A DNA stretch of 64,000 nt from contig VZSE01011604.1 in NCBI GenBank assembly GCA_013398275.1, positions 1,007,695 through 1,071,694 on the forward strand, given 5' to 3'. Position 1 is the first letter of the stretch. Each line of letters begins with the position of its first letter. Under the pieces are notes generated by a model. That model was not told the origin of the DNA. It saw only the letters and a list, made by a program, of their open reading frames with translations, and made no database searches. This DNA comes from Promerops cafer. Its lineage: Eukaryota > Chordata > Aves > Passeriformes > Nectariniidae. The position numbers and the translations under genes were made by a program. This document shows, piece after piece, positions 26,076 through 36,385 of the stretch.

Positions 26076-26455
26076 ATGGTGGCTCATGTTCAGCTGCTGT
26101 CAGCCAGTACTCCCAGCTCCTTTCTGCTCAGCTGCTTTCCAGCTACATCTGCCCCCAGCTTCTAGCACTGCACAAGGGTTGCTGTGACCCAAGTGCAAGA
26201 CCTGGAACTTCACCTCATAGACCTGGCACTTCACATCACACAACTGGCCTCTCAACCCATTGATCCAGCCTGTCCAGATCCCTCTGCAGAGCCTTCCTAC
26301 CCTTCAGCAGACCAACACTCCCACCCAGCTTGATATAATCTGCACATTCTCTGAGGGTGACCTTGGTCCCTCACCCAGGTCATCGACAGAGATATTAAAC
26401 AGGAATAGCCCTAATATTGAGCCTCAGGGAATACCATTTGTGATCCAGCCCCACA
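26076..26455 (-). mobile_element. CR1 ORF2 reverse-transcriptase fragment, minus strand
   Basis: Read on the minus strand, this encodes a decayed central part of CR1 ORF2. A GIPxGSILGLFLFNISVDDL-like block near 26380-26440 corresponds to the reverse transcriptase GVPQGSVLGPxLFN motif. It is followed by matches to the ADDTKLGG region, the dividing RDLDRL segment and the KCRVLHLGHNNP and DLGVLVDS regions near 26100-26200. Stops and frameshifts are frequent. It adjoins a CR1 tail on its 3' side without the expected intervening sequence, so this is an internally deleted copy or two insertions. The 5' side ends about 60 bases before a solo LTR. Confidence 0.85.
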
Positions 26456-26515
26456 CGTGTGCTCACTGCTGCTGGCCCATGCTGGCATAAGAGCAGGGCA
26501 CATCCTGCAGCCTGA

Positions 26516-26520
26516 CACAT
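26516..26520. repeat. Left target-site duplication (cacat) of the solo LTR
   Basis: The five bases cacat directly precede the TG that opens the LTR. They are repeated exactly at 27428-27432 after the closing CA. A five-base duplication fits an ERVL-type or similar retroviral integrase. Confidence 0.8.
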
Positions 26521-26828
26521 TGCTAAGGACTGAAATGGTTCATGCCTTAAACATTGTTATGAAGTTTGCCCATTATAGGAACAGCTGTATAAAGAAACTA
26601 CAACCACAGAAGCCTCCCCGATGAACTTTGGACTGCGAGTTAAGTCGCCTAGATAAGATAAAGAGCAAACCCATTGTTTAATCACCTCAGGTCTAGGGAG
26701 AAACAAACAAGGTTGAAGGAGAGCAATGCATCCACAAGAAAGTCAAACACAGCAGAGATTCTTCCCTTACTGAGTTTGGGAGGGTGTAAACCACAGCCCA
26801 CAGAAGCCAGGTTTACTGCCCCAGAAAG

Positions 26829-26850
26829 GAGGAGGGGGTGGGGGGGAGGT
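26829..26850 (+). other. G-rich run inside the LTR, possible G-quadruplex
   Basis: The plus strand reads aggaggagggggtgggggggag across this span, giving several closely spaced G runs. It lies in the likely U3 part of the LTR. Quadruplex formation is possible but untested. Confidence 0.5.
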
Positions 26851-27301
26851 TTTGGGTACAACCTCTGGTCAGAGGCAGAAAACACCCATCCTCCCATACA
26901 CAAACCAGCCCAGCTGTGAAACCCCCAACACCACAGGCCATATCCACGGGACATTCACGTGAGGGGCAGCTGAGGGGGTGTCACAATTCATCAAAGGCCC
27001 CCCAAAGTATTCCCCAGAGTCATTCCTGAAGCCTTGCACCTCAGGACTGCACGTGATGCGACAAACCCAGAGTCTGTGCAAAGAGACATTGGCAAACTCC
27101 CCCCACCCAGGGATGTGCCTGGGTTTTCCTACCTGGCCTGAGCATATGTTTACCCATCAGATTCTATGCTTTGAAGGGATCTTCACTACCAAGAAGACAA
27201 GTTGGAGAGGATCAATGGGATCCATGGAACGGTGATATTTTCCTTATCCTGTCCCTGTTATTCTCTTTCTGTCCCCTCTACCTATTTCCTATTTATTTCT
27301 T

Positions 27302-27317
27302 TCTCTCTCTCTCTCTC
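27302..27317 (+). repeat. (TC)8 microsatellite inside the LTR
   Basis: Sixteen bases of perfect TC repeat lie in the pyrimidine-rich stretch ahead of the LTR polyadenylation signal. Confidence 0.85.
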
Positions 27318-27330
27318 ATATTTACTATCA

Positions 27331-27336
27331 AATAAA
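27331..27336 (+). promoter_or_regulatory. LTR polyadenylation signal AATAAA
   Basis: A canonical AATAAA lies 91 bases before the LTR end, in the position expected for the retroviral R region. It marks the LTR as reading left to right. Confidence 0.7.
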
Positions 27337-27427
27337 ACCCATACTATTATCACTGGCCTATGGTCTTGTTTGCACCTTAATTTGGGCAGAGACATTTCTG
27401 ATAACCTTCAATAACCAGATCATGACA

Positions 27428-27432
27428 CACAT
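27428..27432. repeat. Right target-site duplication (cacat) of the solo LTR
   Basis: Exact copy of the five bases at 26516-26520, directly after the closing CA of the LTR. Confidence 0.8.
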
Positions 27433-28521
27433 AGGTGGCAGCATAGTCCCATAGGAGCTTTTCCTTGATGGTAAAAACTATCAAATCAACCCCCCTGGAA
27501 CACATGCAAAGTAAAAGCAGCAGTTTAGTAATTTTCTTCCACAGTCTAAAATATTCTGAAAATTAGAAGGGGGGAGAAAGAGCATATTATTGGCACTATA
27601 TTGCTATGATAACATGTAATTGGTAGAAGCACCATCTTGTCCTACAGTGTACTCATACTTTCCTCAGCACCGGATGCTTTAAATCCATTCTGAAAAGCCT
27701 GAACTATTGTTCGATGTGCAGGTTATTCATCTGTTATTTAGAGGATTCACAAACATTCTCAAAGCGAGAAGAGAGAAACTGAACACTCAGGTCTTTGCAT
27801 GTCCAGAAATACCAAGAGATAAGAGAAAAACTTTTTGAGTCTGGATGTTTCATTCTCTGCACAATGGAGTGCTGTACTCTTACATGTGTGCAGAAAGTTT
27901 AATTAGCTTAGGTAAAGTTTAATTAACAGATACTATTGGAAGTCTAGTGCTATAAAAGACTACCTTTTCCAATATAACTTCATTTTCTTTACAGGATTGA
28001 AAATAAAAATAAAAAAATAAAAACCAGACACAGAAGAAGGTAAAGAAAGATAGAATGACATTAATTGCACAGGGTTCAGATAAAATTTTCCTATATTTCC
28101 CCCTTATTTCCTCATCATTATTGACAGTCAAGTACTGCACATTCAGAGAACAGGTTCCTAACTTTAAGATTCCTTCCCTTTAAACCATAAGGGACTTAGC
28201 ACTGACAGATGCCCGGTTGAAAAATTAGATGATTATCATGAACCTCTTGATTCTGTCAAAGAAGCATGAAGAGCTGTTACACAGCCTTTGGACACGGACC
28301 AAGAGATGGTCATGTAAGAAAAATAATTAGAACATGTGAAACTATCTAGCCATTGCTGTGGAAAAGAAGCTTGTACTGCAATCCTTCTCCCCTCACTGGA
28401 GCCGAAGGGATGGTGGAAACCTTAACAAGGCATTCCAAGTAGCTAATCAAAGCAGAAGGAGCAAGATGAACAAAGATGAATCTAAATTTCAAAAATAACC
28501 TGTTCTTTAATCACACTCTTA
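27433..28521. other. Unique AT-rich spacer between two LTR pieces
   Basis: No recognised repeat or gene. It includes an A-rich low-complexity tract near 27999-28024. Confidence 0.5.
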
Positions 28522-28904
28522 TACTGGGCCTGGCTGGGATGGAATTAAGCTTCTTCATAGTTGCTCATAGAATGCCGTATTTCAGATTTATGACTAGCAT
28601 GGTGTCAATGACACACGAATATTTTGGCAGTGTTGAACAGTGTTTTCACACTGTCAGAGATTTTTCTTTTTCTCACTCTGCTACCTTTCCCATGCCCAGC
28701 CAGTGGACACCTGAACTCAAATGGCCAAAGGAATTTTCCACACCATGTAACACTGAGTAGCAATAAAGAAACTTGTGTCTTCCAGAATAACCATTACTTG
28801 TAGACTTGGCTGGGCATCAGTTTGCTTATGGGAGGTGATGAATGATGTCCCTTGCATCACTTCTTTTCTCCTTTCTCCACTTATCTTCACTTATTAAACT
28901 GACC
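28522..28904 (+). mobile_element. ERV LTR fragment, plus strand
   Basis: The sequence matches a very common bird LTR type that opens with a TGGCTGGGATGGAATTAA-like block (here tggctgggatggaattaag at 28531-28549). It continues with a ttcatagttgctcatagaatg block, a ttttggcagtgttgaacagtg block near 28623, the central caataaagaaacttgtgtctt region near 28762 that holds its AATAAA, and a ttattaaactgacc block near 28890. The 3' end of the LTR is missing or too diverged beyond 28904. No flanking duplication could be found, and no viral gene sequence is adjacent. The family assignment is by remembered pattern. Confidence 0.75.
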
Positions 28905-30095
28905 ATAATCAACTATCAAACAGGTGTCAAGCACAGGTAACTCTCATGAGGCCCATAAATTTTATTAGTTTTTACGGACCACAGTATATCATATGAAGAT
29001 AGAACAATTATAGCATTCTCTAAGTTTAAAGCAAGACTGAAGAGACTAGTAAATCCCCTCAGTAAGTGCACAAATGAAGTCCTCATTTACTTGGAAGATG
29101 GATGGAGGAAAATTATTTTTTCTGTATAATGACAGTTTTATTCTGAATAAATGAATAACTATAATGAGAATGGGGATATCTCCTTTAGCATGTCAAAACT
29201 GCTGACTGAATAAGCATTGTTTACAGAAAAAGTAACTGATGTCTTAAGTCTGATTAAATACACAAATCAGATAAATTCTCTGAAGATATGTGGACAGCTG
29301 CATCATTTTTGCATTTCATAATGCTAATTAACTAATATGATAAATAGGGTCATATTTATGCTACTCTTTGTAAAATAAAGCTACTTGTTACAATTTCTTC
29401 CAATTCATGACACTTATAACAAAAAAATGGCTAATGATAACAGTTTTCAGAGACAGATAAATATAAAAACTTCTATTATTTTATGCTGGATAGAGATGTC
29501 TGTAAATACATCTTGATTAATAGTCATGAAAAGAAAGCATTATTTTTGTTAAAGCTTATAGAAGGCTATTTGGACTAGATTAACTTGTTCTTGTTACAAA
29601 GCAAATAACTACTTTGATTGCAATGGCAGGACAAAGTGCAAGACTTGCAGAACACATACTCAGTAATGTGTTGCTAGTCAGTAATGTGTTGTAAGCCAAG
29701 TAAGCTTACTCAATAGTTTGCTTTTCAAGGCCTCATTTTCAGTCACTTATGGCTCAGCCAAATGCAGCCACTTAGACATTTCTGTCAAACTCCCAAATAT
29801 TGATTTGTAAACTGAATTGCAGAGGAAAAATAGTCCAAGTGTTGTCAACAGGAATGTAACATAACAAGGGTTTGACTCCATGGTAGAAACCTCCATGTTT
29901 CCTCATCTTGTGGAAAATGTTTCTCCACTTTGGGTAAGTTGTATATCTCAGATTTCAATCTTCAAAGATTTTAGCAAGTATTTATAGCGGTATTATTCAA
30001 AAACTTCTCTGTGTTTTACTACATGTTTTTGAGAGGTGCAGCATCCCATAATCACTGTATTCAAACCATAGTTGCCGTGATATTGAACACAGAAC
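28905..30095. other. Unique AT-rich spacer
   Basis: No gene or repeat family was recognised. A 13-base word (cagtaatgtgttg) is duplicated at 29661-29673 and 29679-29691. Confidence 0.5.
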
Positions 30096-30400
30096 TTTAG
30101 AATCACAGGATCATAAAGCCATTTAGGTTGAAAAAGACACTTAAGACCCTTGATTCCAACCATCAACTCAGCACTAAACCATGTCCACAGGTGCCATATA
30201 TACATGGCTTTTAAATACCTTCAGGGATGGTGACCCAACCATTTCCCTGAGTATTCTGTTCCAATACTTGACAATTCCTTAATTGAAGAAATTCTTCCTA
30301 ATATCCAAACTAAACTTCCCCTGGCACAACTTGAGGTCGTTTTCTCTTGTTCTAGCACTTGTTGCTTGGGAGAAGAGACCAACACACTTGCAACAAATGA
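30096..30400 (-). mobile_element. CR1 LINE 3' fragment, minus strand
   Basis: The plus strand shows the CR1 3' end in reverse complement: agaatcacaggatcataaag, then cactaaaccatgtccacagg near 30172, gggatggtgacccaaccatt near 30223, cttcctaatatccaaactaa near 30293, cccctggcacaacttgaggt near 30317 and gcttgggagaagagaccaac near 30363. Only the last roughly 300 bases of an element are present. It is an old, inactive, 5'-truncated copy. Confidence 0.9.
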
Positions 30401-32341
30401 AAGAATTGATCTCGCTGCTGTCCAGCCACACTTTGCTCTTAACACCTATTCTCAATCCTGCATCCCAAGTACAAAAGAGGAAAGTAAAGATATAGCCTGC
30501 ACTGAACAATCCACGCTCCCTGCTGCCAGAGCTTAGGGACTGTGGAACCAGCAGCTTGGTGATATTGTTTAAAGGCAGAGGGAAAACAGAAATTCAAGCA
30601 CATAGGTATCCATATTAAAATGGGGGTCAGGGGAACGCAGAACAAATGAAAAGAGGAGAGAGCAGAAAGAAAAGGGAATCAAATAATTCTTTCTTTATGG
30701 CTAACTGGATCATTTAGTTTATGGTTAATTCTGGCTCCAGCTGTTAAAAAGATCTAGAAAGAAGCTACTGCCAGTGCTCCCACTGCACAAATCTGTGTAC
30801 ATGACATCTCTGCAGGTGTGAGCACAGCTTTGCCCAGCTCCAGAGCAGGAGGAAACATTGCTGCTGTGTTACCACTTCTGATCCTGTCACCTACTTCTGT
30901 GCTCAGCTGCATCAGTCACACATCTTTAGTGCAAACCAGATTGACAGAAGTCTAGTGAGCCATACAGATAATGTAATGGCAGATAAACCTCAGAAACCAT
31001 CCAAAAGTTTACATCTACCTTATAGTCACAGCTGCACAGTACTTACAGAAAATGAGTTAGAAGCAGGAGAAGGAATACAGGAAAAGATTAGTAAAACTTA
31101 ATTGGTAGGTTGGTACCACTGAGATATAAAAGACTTTTGTTTTTCCTACCTTTAAAAGCATGGTTGCCTTATTAGTTCTATTTCTTTCCCTCCCATTTTC
31201 TCCTAACCCACTCAGATGGGAATGGTCATATAGCAAAGAGATTAAAAAAAAACAAACCACATTTTTCGTAAGTTGATTTGAAGCATTATGAGTCAGATCA
31301 TCCTGGCATCCTCACATTTTTTCTGCAGTAGAAAGTTTTGGATGAAAAAGGATAGATTCCTTGGAATATATAGAACATGTTAGTCTATGGCAGACTCAGA
31401 TTTCCGGAGATTTATGCAGAGTGATAGCTCTTATTTTAATAAGGTTCTATATTTTTAGAAAGTATTAATGACATGTTTTGATCAGTTAAACTCTCCTCCC
31501 TCTGCCAGAAAATATGGCATATTTTCAGTTCATCATAAAACTTGATGCCAAAACATGTCTTTATGGAAAAATATTTCTCAACATCTCTCTTCAATGTATA
31601 TAACCTTCCTCCATCTGTAATCCTTATATCCATATAGGTTTAAAAAGAAATGACATTTTGGATAATAAAAAAAAAAAATAAGAAGGAGCTGTCTACATTT
31701 TAGCAGTTATATCAGGACTCTAAAAAGTGGTATTTACACTTGTATTGTTCTATGAGTTAATCAGTCAGCTTGAGGGACCACATTTTTTTCCTTTTCTTTC
31801 CAAAATCTGCTCAAATAGAACACAGTTCTCCCAATTTTTTCTAACTCCATTAAGAAAAGCATCTGTTGAGACTGGGGAAGGGTAAAATTTAGGATAATAA
31901 ATCACCTGGTCAGTAACCAAGCCCTGAAAAATCAGCACATTAAGAAAACACCAAACTACTGCCCCTTTTTTTGGCCTACATTTCTGTGGACACATCTTTG
32001 CAACTTGTCATGCTGGATTGGGGAATGGTGATAGTCTGCCTGTCCGATTATGTTACAGAACTTATTGTAGAGTTTTCCACTGTTGAATTATTAATCATTT
32101 TCTGCTGTGGTAAAGCAGAAAAGCATTGTTTTCTTCCTGTGATGCTTGGAATCAGTTTCCAATTAACACACATACATGTACAGACAGTCCTTATCCCAAA
32201 CACCATGAATCAGTTCAGTATAGGAATTTAGGGACCAAAAATGAACTTCTGAAACCATGACCTCTTAATGCCTTATTGGATCATTTTGGGATTAAAGTGC
32301 CCAAAATCAGTTTAAGGTCATTTAAAATTCTTCACTTTATA

Positions 32342-32540
32342 AGGCCAACAATAACAACAAATCAACAACAGCCAACAACCACCACAAAACACAACCCTCT
32401 GGAAACCAAAGGGAAAAAAAATGAACAAGCCCCCCCAAAACTGACTACACAAAAATCCATCCAACTAACTCCTTCCCACTCCAACCTAATCCTAATACAA
32501 CTGCAAAACTGTGTCCTGCTAATAAACACACAAAACGGTG
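32342..32540. repeat. A/C-rich, G-poor asymmetric tract
   Basis: The plus strand is almost free of G over about 200 bases and is rich in caa, acc and cca words. The minus strand is therefore G/T-rich, like the tracts at 19440, 22181, 35437 and 51402. The 89-codon frame through it is a by-product of the composition. Confidence 0.75.
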
Positions 32541-33447
32541 ACTAAGAAAGTGGACAGATGGGCCAACATTCACAGTCTTTTCCTTTTAGAAATAAAACCA
32601 TTGCTGCAACCCCTATAAACACTACAATTCAACAGTATTCACTTTATTTCTGGGAATCTGATGTGTTGAAACTTGGTTTCAGCCATCACTTACAATTTTC
32701 TGCAATGGGTTTAAAAGTGCTTTACAGTATGTCTTTCAAAAGACACTAGGGAAGAAGAAAGACCCTTCTCCACGACCCTACAGCACAATGCCACACCACC
32801 TAGAGTTAGGTACTCAAGGTTAGGATGGGGCATGACTGCCAAAACAGTCAGACTGCTCAGACATTTTAAACTTGCATGGGTAATTAGTAATTTTGTTCTC
32901 CCAGTCACAGGGCCAGCACCAGAGTTTTCTGTCGTTTTCTGGGGTCTCCTGTATCTCAGACCTCTTCTCCTGCATCTTTTATTCATGCAATAGTTCTGAC
33001 ACCCGAGAGCCCCTATGCTACCCCAAGGAATCATTTTAGGTGAATGAGATCCAGACTGAACACTCAATATAGTATTTGCAGATAAATACAATGATCCAAT
33101 TGCCAGTTTCCACTGACGCTGCTTGCACTTTACAGCTGTCTGCAGGCCTGCTGGGAGTGTCAAACTTGCAAACAGAGAAGTTATGAAGGCAGGAGAGAAG
33201 GAAGACCTGAGCAATACTGCACTCACTAAAATTACATTTCTAGGAAAACATGAGAGAGAAAAATAAATCTCAAAAATAATGTTTCATTTTGACATTTTAT
33301 TTCAGAACTGGTCTCATTAGTCTTCAGCAACTCTCAAACATTTTCCATTTCAGAGAAAAAAATTATTTTTTTATTCCTTTAAAAAATTTTTCCTTATTCA
33401 AGAATGCTGAGGTAGCATATTCAGGTAACTACCCCCCTACACATATA

Positions 33448-33475
33448 ATTTATTTATTTATTTATTTATTTATTT
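33448..33475 (+). repeat. (ATTT)7 microsatellite
   Basis: Seven perfect ATTT units in a row. Length variation between individuals is likely. Confidence 0.95.
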
Positions 33476-35436
33476 CTCTTTATTCTGTTAGCAGTAGTTG
33501 CAAGGTCGGCCTTTCCTTATCCCAGACAAATAGCCCTTCTGGTACAAGATCCTCTACAAGATCCTTCCACAGCAATGTCCACTACTTGAGTTTGCTTGAG
33601 ATATTTGGTTGATTCCCAGTGACTCTGAAAGCTCTCCCAGTAAAATAGGCCTCACCAATTATTTGCTTTTAATATATTATTTTCTCATGTCTTATAATTA
33701 CCCTAGTTGTACAGTAAGCTTACAGTTCACCAGATTTATAACATAAAGTACATCTCTACAGCTACATTCTTTTGGCTTGTCCTCTTCCAAATCATTTCAT
33801 TAGCTACACAATTAAAAAAAAAAAACAAGTCCCCAGTACTTTTTGGATTCGCTCCATGACATCAAGGACACATTAGGTACCATCTCCCAAGGTGAGATTC
33901 TCACCAGTTTTCCCTATTTTCAGGTGGAAAGGGATGAAAAATATTCAATATTCCATTTTAAATTGAAAGACTGAAATTTAATTTGAACTTTCAAAACACC
34001 ACCAAAGCTGGAAACTTAAAGCACATGAGAGGAACTTTAAGAAAAACATCTTCCCAACACACTCATCCTTGATTGTGAAGCACACTGATAACAAGTTACC
34101 TGCAGGCAGAGGTGCATTCCCTGTCTCAGAATGAATTTGAATCACAGGATACTGATGAATACTGAAACATTACAATGGGAGAAATCTTGTTGCACTCTTA
34201 GCTGTCTACTGGACCTTATATTTGATCCAAATAAATTTTATGTTATGACACCTAAGAGCATATACGGGTACAGATTTGAGCCATAATGCAGGCTCCAAAA
34301 TAACTAAAGCACACAACTACCAACAAGGAAACTCTGTAACAGAAGAAATTACAACCTGTATGCAGTCTAAGCCAATATTAACAAACACCAGACCAGGTCA
34401 ATTTGACCACAGAAATTCGTTTGTCCTGCTGTATCAGTCAAAATGCAGAAGAAGATAGAAACAGGACTGGCAGCATGCTAGACTTGTCAGTGTCTAACAA
34501 GGCAAAGAACTGATTGCACACAGTGGTTAGAAACCTACTAAAAGTGGTGAGGACAGGAGAAGAAAAAAAGAAGAAAAATGGTTCTAACAACATCAAAAAA
34601 ATATTGCAATATTGACCTTGACAGCCACCAAAGAATCAGCCTTTCCAGGTTACTACTTACTTTCATCAGACAATGCTAAAAATATGAAGTGTTTCCTGCT
34701 GGCTTTGACAATGACGTTGGAGTGGAAGACTCAGGAAGGAATATGTAACTCTATTCAATTCCTCACATCATTTTGCAGTGAGCGGGGCAGATTTCTCCCT
34801 CACTGTAGGGATTGCTTTGCTGTTTTCCTGCTGGCAGTGGCTGGGGAGCAGCTGAAGGGCACTTCCCCAGGGGCTGCAGGGACCCAGGCTGGGGAGTGCT
34901 CCCACGGACAGCAACCAGGGCTAACAGTCCTTATTTTGCTTGCATCCTTCTAACTTGGATGTTGGTCCTGTCACTTTGTTAACAGAAAAAAAAAAGCTTT
35001 CCCCAATGCCCTCTGCAGATATAAGCTGAAAGCCTGCATTTTCTCTAAGCACAGACATAAAAATAACAAAACATCTACTTTCAGCAGGAGCATGAGCAAA
35101 ACTGCAGTTATTTGATCATCTAAAAATTATCCTTATTAGCTTTTGCAAATACAATTATCATTTCCTTTAGCTATGAATGATCATAAATACACCTAGATGT
35201 GTCTACAAGTTAGTGTACACAAGACATAATAGACTGAAATATAATTGAATATCAGAGCAGCATGTCTTTTTCTGAAGAAAAATAGCTCTGTATTTCATAA
35301 ATATGAAATTTAAAAGAAAGCAATTTTCCAGCAAAATATTCTTGTTATAATAAAAAATTGTTTATTTTTACTGCAAAATATACTGTTGTTTCCCTCAGCG
35401 GTTTTTTGAGTAGTAGAAAGACTATTTTAAATGACA

Positions 35437-35492
35437 CTTTTTTTAGGTTTTGGGGGTTGGATTTTGTGTTATTGGTTTCTTGATTTGGGGTG
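35437..35492. repeat. G/T-rich low-complexity tract
   Basis: The plus strand here is dominated by T and G, with tttttttaggttttgggggt at its centre. It belongs to the same compositional class as the tracts at 19440 and 22181. Confidence 0.7.
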
Positions 35493-35903
35493 AATATTTT
35501 TAGAGGCAAATCCAGATTCCTCTGAACATGATGTAGTCGTGATGTTGGAGTTAGAAAGACCAATTACAAGCTGTCAGATCCAAGACTGTGCCTGATTAGA
35601 TTGGACAGGCATTTTAATTTTGCTTTCATCTACTTCTATAAGCAGCATACAAACAATATTTCTTTTTTTTATTAGGACAAGGACATATAATACTTCATCA
35701 TGAACAAGATATTTAACCCTCATATTTGTGGGTTTGTGGGTTTGATTATTATTAATAATAATAGATCCAAGGCTGCACATTACATCACTTAAGTGCTACG
35801 CTACTGAACATATGGGATGAAAAAACATGGAGAATTAGATGAAGCTTTATCTAAAAAAGTCAAGTTTATGTTAGCATGAAAAGTCATAAAACTCAGAATT
35901 TAC

Positions 35904-36012
35904 CTCCTCCTTTAAAGACCCATTTCTTTGCAGCAGCTGCTCATTCTCCCCCATCATGGTTTCACAGCTTCTTCCAAAATTGTTCTGCATCTTCTTATCA
36001 GTGGTGCCTGAA
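35904..36012 (-). other. Candidate coiled-coil coding exon, unidentified
   Basis: A 109-base minus-strand segment is bordered by a possible acceptor (ggtcccag before 36012) and a good donor (GAGGAG then gtaaat after 35904). One frame is open across it, with one leading base plus exactly 36 codons. The peptide begins SGTTDKKMQNNFGR and ends GENEQLLQRNGSLKEE, an acidic, Leu/Gln-rich segment typical of a coiled coil. Phases would be 2 at the acceptor and 0 at the donor. The acceptor has a weak pyrimidine tract. I do not recognise the protein. Chance is a real alternative, because short splice-bounded frames arise often in 64 kb. Confidence 0.22.
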
Positions 36013-36352
36013 CTGGGACCACTACCAGCCCCAACAGATCAAATCAGGATGAGAAAGCATCATCTCCTTGCCCTGACCTGAAGGGTAAAACAAACACTTA
36101 TACCAGAGTTTTAACCCAAAGGAAAGCGAATTATTTTTATTCTGGACACAAGACATTAGATTTCCATTTAATAGCAGTCCCCATTTCCTCAGACTAACAC
36201 ATACATAGGCTGAATTTATAATATCTACTTCATATGAAAAGGAAGTTTCCAGGAAGGACATGTTTAAATCCGGACTACTCAGATACGAACATATCCATTC
36301 AAAATTTTAGGTGCTGTTTAAGGTATAAATAACAAGAGATGAGTTATCAAAT

Positions 36353-36354
<2 letters not shown>

Positions 36355-36382
<28 letters not shown>
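36355..36382. repeat. 28-base poly-T run
   Basis: Uninterrupted T run. Read on the minus strand it is poly-A, which could be a retrocopy tail, but no recognisable source sequence lies next to it. Confidence 0.9.

Positions 36383-36385
<3 letters not shown>

Larger units (their letters stand above)
26521..27427 (+). mobile_element. Solo LTR of an endogenous retrovirus
   Basis: This is a 907-bp long terminal repeat that opens with TGCTAAGG and closes with TCATGACA, so it has the standard TG...CA ends. It is flanked by the perfect 5-bp duplication cacat. A polyadenylation signal AATAAA lies at 27331-27336, just after a (TC)8 tract (27302-27317), and a T-rich R/U5-like segment follows. No gag, pol or env sequence lies on either side, so it is a solo LTR left by recombination between the two LTRs of a provirus. 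The layout resembles ERV LTRs common in songbirds; I cannot fix the family name by eye. The open frames inside it on both strands are not genes. A GC-rich G-run segment sits at 26829-26850. Confidence 0.85.

Noticed and set aside
26674..27235. Overlapping 60-90 codon frames on both strands
   Set aside because: They all lie inside the solo LTR, where GC-rich sequence makes stops rare. They share no start context or motif.
32276..32545. 89-codon Thr/Asn/Gln-rich frame
   Set aside because: The composition simply reflects the A/C-rich, G-poor tract, because such DNA has few stop codons on this strand.
36355..36382. Poly-T run as the tail of a minus-strand processed pseudogene
   Set aside because: The sequence on either side shows no recognisable mRNA-derived frame, and no target duplication was found.
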